A stretch of 64,000 bases of DNA, taken from positions 54,854,039-54,918,038 of the forward strand of contig OY997593.1 of assembly GCA_963921825.1 (NCBI GenBank), in the 5' to 3' direction. Under the pieces are notes generated by a model, which saw nothing but the letters and a program-made list of their open reading frames with translations, was not told where the DNA came from and did not search any database. Position 1 is the first letter of the stretch, and every line of letters begins with the position of its first letter. Positions 56,052 to 64,000 of this stretch are shown one piece after another. Position numbers and translations under genes: made by a program. The DNA is from Erodium maritimum (lineage: Eukaryota > Streptophyta > Magnoliopsida > Geraniales > Geraniaceae).

Positions 56052-58618
56052 CTGGTTGCAATTTGAAATGATTTTTCGAACCTCGAACCGTACGTCAATT
56101 AGGTGGGTAGAATTAGGTGGTCTAAGTCGTGGTACTCAGTGACGCAAGTTGGAAACATCTGATGCGTAGAGTTGGAACGACACAAGTCTTGATTGTTTCA
56201 ATGTTTGTTTAAGTTTGGATCTTTTATATTACGATGGTTGCATTGCTCGACAAGTATCCTTGCCCTATTGGCTGTAAGTTACAGTGATCGGTGAAGCCGA
56301 ATGGTTGAGATCGGGATTGGGCTAACGAGCAATGATCGAGCCGTTATGAACTGGTTGTTGAGTAAATCATTTGTTAAGTGTGATGTCACCTTGGTTGGCT
56401 ATTTCATGATTGATAAAGTTGAAGCGTTGACTTATTGAAGTGTTGATTTGTTTAAGTGTTGACCGTTATTTAAGGATTAAGGTTGAAAGATTGACCCGAA
56501 AGGGGTGTTAATTGAGTAGAGGGTAGAAAGGCCGAGTTGAGCCATAGGATTGGTTGTGATTGTGTCACCTGCTTTGCTTGCTACTCGTTAGGATAAATTA
56601 AGAGTCTAACGAAACTAGATAAATTGAATGCTTGAATAATTGAATGATTGAATGAATGCTTGAATGATTAAATGATTGAATGAATGATGGAGTGTAATTG
56701 TTTGTATGGATTCCTTGTTGTGTGTATTGATGAACTTGTGGATTTCTAAGTTTGTTGGGATTGAAGTGTGTGAGTCAAGTGCTAAAGGGCTCAATTTGGA
56801 TGTTGATTTTTGGAATGTTGGCCCGCGTGCGTGGATGGTTGTTTAAGTTTTTCCAACGAGTCATGCCGAAATTTCTGTAAAATTTGAATGTATATCCTAT
56901 TATGATTTTACTGCAGCAAAACATGATAGTGGGGATATCAATTGGTTACAACGTAGTTCGGGGACACCTGAACCGAGTTGTAACGAGATGATATCCACAT
57001 GTATTATTTTGCTACAAGAGTAAACTTTTTCAACCTGTGCTACTGAGTAGACCTGAGATTGTGAAAATTTGAGTTGTGATGTGAATCTGTGATTCGGTTT
57101 GTTCGCATGTGAACTTTTTACATTGCTGGTTGTGCTTGAGTGTTGATTTGATTGCTTGTGAAGCATGTTAATTCCTCGTGTGATGTTGGTAAACCGATTG
57201 ATTGCGTGTAAGGTTGAAATATGGCGTGTTATACTTGAGCTTTGGTGTGTCATTAAATTGCAAGACTTGCTGTTCTTCTATGCGTTGGTGTGGTAGGTTG
57301 TGTGTGACGCACTAGGGTGCGGTGTTTGTACTAGTATGTTTACTACTACTATTACTACGACTTTAAGAGTAAACTATAGGGTTTAAAGAACCGTTTACGT
57401 GGTTGCGGATCTTGTGTAAACGTTAGCTTTTGAGAGAGTTACCTTTAAGAGTTGTTAAGAAACCGAACATGGGTGTGTACCCGTGCGGGGGATAATTACG
57501 ACGTGACATCTCAAGGCAGAAGAGGTAAGTCGTTGAGGCACAGGTGCCAGAGTACTTCCACTAGAAAGGTTAGGAGTAGCGACACCAGCAGGTCGCGGGC
57601 TGCGAATGGACAGAATATCAGAGATGAAATACGAGACCAGAGTTATGGCATGGGCTAGTTGCACCAGTTTTAGTAGCAGTCGAGGCGAACCGATACAAGA
57701 GATTAGAGCGAGGGCCGAGCCCAGAGTTGGATCGAGTTCTCACCCTGATGACTCGGGTGTAGCTTGAGATAGTGGATACGACAACAACCATGGAACGAGG
57801 TCGCCGAAAGACCGCCGGAGTTCGTGAGACTCGACAACGATCGAGCAGTGTTGCGAGAGTTCGGGAGATTCGATAACCGAAGGAAGGAAGAACCGCAGGG
57901 TTCTCCCGACCACAGGCCTCGCCGGACGTTTTTAAGCAGACAGATTAAGGAACATCAGTAGTTTACGTCGCCTTCGAACGAAGGTCAATGCTTTCACATT
58001 GCCGGCATCCAGAACATCGAATTCGAGTGCCGAGCGGCGGAGGGCCGCAACAGTACCAGTAAACCGATAGACCGGTCGGGGAAGGGGCCGGGTGACGATG
58101 AGAGCAGAGTGGTGCAGCGGAAGCGTAGTGGGCCTATAACCCACACACATCGCACTATTCCGTTTTCGTCTAACCTTGCTGAGAAGTTGGGCTAAAGAGT
58201 AAAGTCTCTAGGCGACCCTTGTGTCGTGGCACCCTAGTTACGAGAGAAGTGGTTGAAAAGTATGAGCCTTACATCTGAGATTAGAGTGGTTGACCGTTCT
58301 CGGTGGTCTTTTCGCGTGAACTATAACCGTGTGACTTGTTGAGACCGGTAGGATACCCATACCGAGGAAGATTACGGTATGAGACGGTTGGGACCAAGGA
58401 TCTGGGTCCCTGTGTTTTTTTATGCCTGTTAAGTGACTTTCGCGGTTGAGATACGGTCGTACGTGAGTTGCGTGTGGCGCCGTGCAAGTTCGCACATGTG
58501 GCGTCGTGCAAGTTCGAACGTGGATGAAAAGCTTTGGGTTCCAAAATGTGTCCGGATCTCTTATAAGAGATTAGGTTCTCGCGGACTCGTATTCTAAGTC
58601 TAATTGGCATCTTAGACA

Positions 58619-60006
58619 AATATAAAATAATCCCCTATCTGTCCAACAATATAAACCAGGTCCTAAATAGAAATAAAACCAAAATCAAACAAACATAATT
58701 CAGAAATAAAATTAAAACAGAAAAACATAACTCCTCGTTCATTCGAATCCATCCTTTCATTCTTGGTCTCGGGTCATGGGGGTGGGCCACCAAACATCTA
58801 CCACCATCACCACTTTCTGGAAACTCATGGCTCTTGGCGGGGCAGCTTAGTCGCCCTCTCCATAGGAGACTCGTCTTCCTCTTCGTCCAACAGCTGATAT
58901 TTGGAGGATGTGGTTATATCGGAGAGGTCGAGTGCCCTCTTCATCTTGCTCCACGGGAGGAGAACTGGTCGTCCACCCCGACCCTTCGGTTTTCATGCCT
59001 TCACCTGCCTAGCTCCCAATCCCCTAGTTGTTCTTGAGGCTCCTTCTGTGGTCCCTTCCAAGGATTGGATCCATTCTCGATCTCCACCAATGGGTGCTCC
59101 GGAGACATAGATCGTGGTCTAAGAATGTCCAAGATGAGATATGGGTGATACCCCCTCCATGGCCTTGTGGAATTCCTGGTCCATGTTAGTGAGGTCACAA
59201 GTTTTTGTGATTCCAACTGTCTCCACATTCGATTCGGGATACACTCATTGTAATTCCTGAGACATTCCCTTAGAATGCTCCTTATCCAAGACGCAAGTCT
59301 TCGATTTGTTCCCCTCTCCTACCGGAAATTGTAACATTGGAAAATCCAATGGAGGGCCTAGAGTTCGGGGACCCTAGCCTCCATCTCTCCCATGGTGATT
59401 GTGGTCAGCAATCTCCAAGGTTGGGCGCCTCTCATTCTGTGCAGAGCAGTAACTCGGTATCCATTTCCAGCGGGGCAGGGAGCGAGTCATCCAAATGTAC
59501 CTCCTCCTGACCCATTCCTAGCATATGAGCCGAACAAGTCCGGAACTGGTGGTTGATTCTTCCACATCGGATGAAGAATCCTGGCAGTCGTTCATACTGC
59601 TGGGTTATGTGTGTCCCGAAAATTACAGCCAAAACCTCATTCTCAACGGTCGGTGCACATCCAGACTGACCCTAAACCACAGGTAATCATCCTACTACTG
59701 GAGAATTAGTAGTTGCGTCGAAGTAACCTACGTACCCAGGGTATTGGCCATCAGGAATCTGATGGGATTGGTGGCATCCCCCAGGACATTGAAAGCCTGA
59801 ACCCCTATCTCCATGAACCGGAACAGTATGGCACTCGGTTGCATGCAGGAGGAAAGGGAACCAAGATGAGTGGGTAGTCGTTGAAACCCCACGAACCCTG
59901 GTACTGGATGTTCTTCAAAGCCTCGCTGGTCGGGAAGTAAAAGGCGACAACCTCCTTAGTGTGCGCCTTGGCCTCAAAACCCCTGATCTTCCACCGTTGG
60001 CAGTCA
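58619..60006 (-). mobile_element. LINE ORF1 fragment (copy G) with DUF4283 and zinc knuckle
   Basis: On the minus strand the DUF4283-like block (about 60003-59850) reads TKEVVAFYFPTSEALKNIQY and GSWGFNDYPLILVPFPPA. The zinc knuckle (59432-59632) reads RLPGFFIRCGRINHQFRTC, with the first Cys replaced. A linker and an acidic C-terminal part (KRALDLSDITTSSKYQLLDE) run to about 58830, then 3' non-coding sequence resembling the tails of copies A and D. The very 3' end with poly(A) is missing at the junction near 58618. Confidence 0.65.
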
Positions 60007-60880
60007 TTTTTTTTATAAGCGAAAAATGTATTGATCAATGTTCTATACGACTATAAAACAGGGCAAGAAAATATCTAAACCGATCTTTTCCTCAAACTAA
60101 TACAGCTGCTAAGAGCAGAACTAAAAACAAACTTGCTAATTCCTAACATGATTCAGGCAAGTGAACCGGTTAGAGACCGAAACAGGGGTTGGAGCTTGTT
60201 CCAAAGTCAGTTCCAAGTAGTCCACGTCCTTCTTTCCCTCTGAGTCCTTCTTGTACTGATCAAGCGCCAAAGAACAAAGATCAACAACCTTTTTACCAAC
60301 TTTCGAACTTGGATGTTTGCACATAGCCGGTGATTGGACCACCTCCTCGGGTACCAGGATCATCCTATCCTCCTTATCCTCCAATGAAAAGTACCCCAAA
60401 CCTCTTCCACTCCCGGGAGAGTCGGGAGGGAGGTCAGAAGTGGTGATCTCGAGCGGGGTGTCATATGAGACAAAACCGGTAGAACCCGCAACATCGAGAC
60501 CACATCTATCGTTGGCGGTAGTGCTGGCGGGCCTGTGGGTTGGGGCGTAGATTGAGCCGAACTTGCATGGCGTCGGGAGGGTTTAATTGGGTTTCTAAAT
60601 ACCCTTGGGATGGGTTGCGGCGAAGGGTAGCGCAAAAGAGCAGCTATGAGAGACCCCCGGGGATGAGCGGAAGTGGTCATGGTAGATGGGAACGAGGGGG
60701 TGGGTGCAACGCAAGGGTGCACCAGTGAAGACTGAGAAGGCGGGGACCCTTGGAAGGTCAGCGTGGTGGGCCTAGGCTTGAAAGACGAAGGGCCGGAGGT
60801 AGAGTGAGATGGGGAATTAGTGGTGGCGACAACCATGATGGGTGGTTGGCGACGACGTTTGAAAGGAAGAAGGAGGTGAA
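60007..60880 (-). mobile_element. Short LINE-derived insertion (copy H), nested in copy G
   Basis: Poly-T at 60007-60014 followed on the minus strand by the 3' end tttttcgcttat, a usual plant L1 terminus. It interrupts the ORF1 of copy G exactly where its DUF4283 block begins. Minus-strand frames at 60360-60836 (Ser/Pro-rich start MVVATTNSPSHSTSGPSS) and 60136-60399 (SLEDKEDRMILVPEEVV and KKVVDLCSLALDQYKKDSE) overlap in different phases, as after a frameshift. The 5' end is near gaaaaccctaat at about 60880; I did not find a target duplication. Confidence 0.55.
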
Positions 60881-61489
60881 AACCCTAATATTTTTGATAG
60901 AGAATTCTAGTCTCACTTTGGACATATCTAAAAGCATGAGCAGTGGATACCTTCTAGACCGACTTCTAATTAGTAGAAGTCGTTGTTAGGGTTTATCGTA
61001 GAGGCTGTTAATGGGGGGACGACCTCCGATCACACGATTAGAGACGGGGATGGGGCGGTTTCTCCTCACGATTTCCCCTGACAGGCCATCGTTGTATAGC
61101 ACAGTGGCTTTCCCAAGTACTCCGATTTTTATCGGATCAAAGTACAAGACCGCCCACACTAGTGGACATGGGTCATTGATTGGTGCCTCTCGGATCCTTG
61201 TCGCTTCATCGCGAGCCTCTAGTTGTAAGTTCGGGTTGTTGTTGCGGTCAGCAGCAGGCTGAGGTCATCGTGTGGGGTGTGGAGTGACACCACCCTACCT
61301 GTCAGGCTCCATTAGGTTGTAGGACATCATATCAATAATGGGAGCAGGTTATCCTCACCAGAGTCGGTTGTAGCTTCCACCGGGGACGATAGACTCTCAC
61401 CCTAAGTAGGTACGTGCATCACATTTTCACGTGGCTTTCATTAGTGTTAGTACTTCTGGTTGCAAGGTGGACTTGTTGAGGGGTCAGGC

Positions 61490-61717
61490 AAAAGTCATGA
61501 GAAGAGATTATTGAAATGGAATAGTAGGGGCTTTAGGGAGTCGGCGACGAATGAATTTCTCAAAGGTGACATAGGGCGGTGTACTCCCCACATCATATTT
61601 TTATGTGAGGCGTTTGCACCAATAGACCGATTAGGAACATTAAAACTACAACTCGGGTATCAAGGAGGTTGTGTGGTACCTTCGGCTAGACACCAAGGTT
61701 GTTTGATGTTTCTATGA
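61490..61717 (+). pseudogene. LINE ORF2 endonuclease N-terminal fragment
   Basis: The plus-strand frame carries RLLKWNSRGFRESATNEFLK and PHIIFLCEAFAPIDRL, which match the start of plant L1 apurinic-type endonucleases (usual form: LLxWNxRGLG then PxIxFLxET). It stops after about 75 codons and the rest of ORF2 is missing. Its orientation is opposite to the LINE remnants on its left, so it is either a separate insertion or the inverted 5' part of one. Confidence 0.6.
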
Positions 61718-61774
61718 ACTGAGGAGGTACTTGTTAAGTATTGGGTATAGGTAATTGACATATTGATGCCTTTA

Positions 61775-62992
61775 GAGCATGTACAATGGATAGACCCAGG
61801 TCACGAACCGAAACCTGTGACCCGCTAAATAGCAAGTCACGGGCCATGCGTTGTTGCGCGCGCTTTCTGTGGCTTTGACCCACTATTTAGCAGGTTGTGG
61901 TCACATTTCGCTGCCCCCGACCCACTATTACGGGTCACCTAATTGCCGGTTCGGGGCCGCTCGGTCAACCAACCACGCCACGACATGTGGCCATTCCGAG
62001 AATAAAATCGATCGTTGCCAACAGTCGGTAACAACTCTTTTCTTTTAAATACATCATAATAATTAAAAAAATATCCATATATTCCATATATAAATACACT
62101 CTTCTCATTCGTCCATACTAGCACCATTTTTCTCTCTAATTTTCTCTCTCAAAATCTAAAATTCCTCACATACATTCCGCTACAAAATGTCTGATGACGA
62201 GTTAGAAGCCAACAATCGGGCAATCGAAGAACGACTCCGACGAAGGGTTGACAGAATGATAGAGAGAGCAATGCCAAGGATCAACCAAATGAGGGAAAAG
62301 GTCGAACGTGGCGAACCTTCCTGACGAGAGGTTCACAAAGGTCACCTAGAAGCCCACGACCGACGGTTGCAAGAATATTTTGTCTACCACCATACGTATG
62401 GACCCGATATGTTTAGGCGTTGATTTCGTATATGCCGGCCGCTTTTTCAACGGGTGATGGACAAGGTAGCGGAGCATGACGATTACTTCGTTCAGAATCG
62501 GGACGATGTAGGATGCTTGGGCTTATCAACGCACCAAAAGTGCACAGTCGCAATACAGATGTTTATGTATGGGTGTTCGGTCGATTCGTTGGACGAATCT
62601 CTAATACTTGGAGAAAGTACCATACTCGAATGTGTACGTCATTTTTGCAAGGCCGTTACCGAGGTGTCTGGGGCTGAGTACGAGCATAAACCAACATCAG
62701 AGGATTTGACCCGATTACTCGAATCGGGGTACAACCGATAGTTCTCCAGCATGATTGGGAGTCTTAACTACATGATTGTCCAATTTATTTTAATTTTATA
62801 TTCCATTTGTGTGAATTTATTAATTTTTAATCAATTCAGCATTCAGTCGCATTCACTCAGAACTTGGATTCCAACCTAGGCTCTTTTCTGGACCTCACTG
62901 TTGTGAACACACTTAAATTCAAGGGCTAAGACTCATTATTTTACTCAATGACCATACGAGCTCCTAATGCGGCCTTTCCACTGTACATACTC
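61775..62992 (+). mobile_element. Short PIF/Harbinger element with terminal inverted repeats
   Basis: The left end gagcatgtacaatgg (61775-61789) and the right end ccactgtacatactc (62978-62992) are inverted repeats with 13 of 15 positions matching. Both are flanked by TTA (61772-61774 and 62993-62995), the target preferred by this superfamily. The 1.2-kb element keeps an N-terminal transposase fragment but no DDE domain. Confidence 0.85.
62187..62741 (+). pseudogene. PIF/Harbinger (HARBI1/ALP1-like) transposase, N-terminal fragment
   Basis: From ATG 62187: SDDELEANNRAIEERLRRR, then EYFVYHHTYGPDMFRR, then VMDKVAEHDDYFVQNRDDVG, CLGLSTHQKCTVAIQMFMYG, SVDSLDESLILGESTILECV and EDLTRLLESGYN. This is the usual order of the N-terminal half of plant Harbinger transposases. 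In-frame stops lie at about 62322, 62421 and 62739. The similarity continues a few codons past the last stop (MIGSLNYM, where intact proteins have a GSIDCMHW-like motif with the first catalytic Asp) and then ends. Confidence 0.8.
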
Positions 62993-62995
62993 TTA

Positions 62996-63764
62996 TTTTA
63001 GGGGGAGTAGTGGTAAGTTCAAAGGTCGGCATGATGTCCTCTTAAGTGTAAGTAAATATCATGCTATTGTACCAAAAGAAGATAGTACCGTAGTTAATGG
63101 TAAGTTCCTATTCGTATGGTATAATTGGATTTTGCATTTGGCATAATAAGTGCAACTGCAACTGGGTAGTTTTGTCCAGGCAAGTATTCAGTAACATTTA
63201 GGAAGGCTTTTTCTATGATCGGTTACAGTCTTGTATACTTGGTTTAGAGATTCAGCTTCCCTGGCTAGGAGCTGCATTAAGGCTGCTCAAAGGTTGGCTG
63301 TTTTGTTCCCTTAACATGTAATGTATTGCTTGTATAAAGGGAAGTTGGATAAGACATCTCTAGCTACAATGCAAGCTCTGCAATGGCTGTCGAGTATGCT
63401 TAGTTGATGAAAAAGAGAATGGAAATTGAGTTAGGAAAAGGTTGATAACTGTATCTTAACCATTTTTTCAATCAATTCTCATTGCACTGAGCAACAGATG
63501 CAACGCGTTGCTTTATAGGGAACGTCCTAACGGTCTTCGTGTTACGATTCATGGATTGCACAAATTTCGATCAAATAATGTAATAAGATTATAATATGAG
63601 CGGCTAGAAAGAAACCTATAGGGCTTTCGGTTGAAAACCTTTTTTCTTCTACTTGGAAACATACTTGTTTTAACTCAGACCAGATCACATTATCATGCAA
63701 CAGGACTGCTCAATAACTTTCACATTAATGGATCAAATGAGGACAATGAAAAAAAATTCCCAAA
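62996..63764. other. Intergenic and 3' region of the tubulin gene
   Basis: AT-rich sequence with no open frame of note. The part from about 63430 to 63764 is probably the 3' untranslated region of the minus-strand alpha-tubulin gene. Confidence 0.45.
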
Positions 63765-64000
63765 TCAGTATTCTTCGCCTTCATCACCGTCATCCCCCTC
63801 CGCAGACTCTGCACCAACCTCTTCATAATCCTTCTCCAATGCAGCAAGATCTTCCCGGGCCTCGGAGAACTCCCCTTCCTCCATACCCTCACCAACATAC
63901 CAGTGCACAAAGGCACGCTTGGCATACATGAGATCAAACTTGTGGTCAATGCGAGCAAACACCTCTGCAACACTGGTGGAGTTGGAGATCATGCACACAG
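63765..64000 (-). CDS. TUA: Alpha-tubulin, C-terminal part (continues past the window edge)
   Basis: The last 78 or so codons of alpha-tubulin, which with beta-tubulin forms the microtubule subunit. Visible landmarks: [53 protein letters not shown] and [20 protein letters not shown], ending in Glu-Glu-Tyr. The acidic tail and terminal tyrosine, the site of the detyrosination cycle, are intact, with stop TGA at 63767-63765. No stop or frameshift is seen. The 5' exons lie beyond 64000, so the paralogue cannot be named. Confidence 0.97.
   Translation of the reverse strand, partial: VCMISNSTSVAEVFARIDHKFDLMYAKRAFVHWYVGEGMEEGEFSEAREDLAALEKDYEEVGAESAEGDDGDEGEEY

Larger units (their letters stand above)
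52853..58618 (+). mobile_element. Gypsy-related LTR element, LTR plus leader only, 3' end missing
   Basis: A 3,184-bp LTR (52853-56036) is followed by an iMet-type primer binding site and about 2.5 kb of internal sequence with no long open frame. A short Arg/Ser-rich frame at 57452-57658 and scattered charged frames to 58200 may be remains of gag, but no retrotrans_gag, zinc knuckle or pol motif is recognisable. Sequence changes to LINE 3' sequence near 58618. It may be a non-autonomous large retrotransposon derivative or a truncated element. Confidence 0.7.

Noticed and set aside
1..64000. tRNA or rRNA genes
   Set aside because: I looked for T-loop words (ggttcgaatcc-like) and conserved rRNA blocks on both strands and found none with supporting structure.

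Overview
The window is nuclear DNA of a flowering plant, almost certainly a eudicot. The host genes are split by GT-AG introns, encode plant-only families (plastid ribosomal protein PSRP6, an ITPK3-type inositol phosphate kinase, a WWE-PARP-RST SRO protein, an AAP amino acid permease, an ABCG half-transporter, alpha-tubulin), and sit in islands separated by nested transposable elements. I read it by eye; no alignment or database search was run.

Layout. 1-6.5 kb: three short LINE-derived insertions (two back to back at one target site) and a PIF/Harbinger remnant. 7.4-13.5 kb: gene island with PSRP6 (plus) and a ten-exon ITPK3-like kinase (minus). 14.6-17.7 kb: one end of a CACTA (En/Spm) transposon with subterminal repeats and a decayed transposase-type gene, joined to a rearranged LINE ORF1. 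18.8-35.7 kb: a 16.9-kb Ty3/gypsy element (LTRs, iMet-type primer binding site, gag, pol with RT, RNase H, integrase and a chromodomain-like tail) with a 5-bp target duplication. It carries a solo LTR of its own family and a truncated related element nested inside it, both reversed. 36.6-40.9 kb: another short LINE, split by a 3.1-kb solo LTR; both insertions have clean target duplications. 41.8-50.5 kb: second gene island with ABCG transporter (plus), SRO protein (minus) and AAP permease (minus), plus a LINE ORF2 C-terminal fragment. 51-61.7 kb: LINE ORF1 remnants around a single LTR plus leader of a third gypsy-related family. 61.8-63.0 kb: a complete short PIF/Harbinger element with terminal inverted repeats and TTA target duplication. 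63.8 kb to the edge: the 3' end of an alpha-tubulin gene (minus).

The host genes show no sign of forming a pathway; they look like ordinary single genes. The most interesting signal is in the repeats. LTRs from four related but diverged families keep the same small hairpin (GAAA-type loop in most) followed 20-26 nt later by a polypyrimidine-YAG that looks like a 3' splice site. They also share an upstream U3 module and carry tandem repeats at an equivalent position whose copy number explains LTR length differences. Several LINE-derived elements keep the 5'/ORF1 side and the poly(A) tail but lack ORF2, as expected of elements mobilised in trans.
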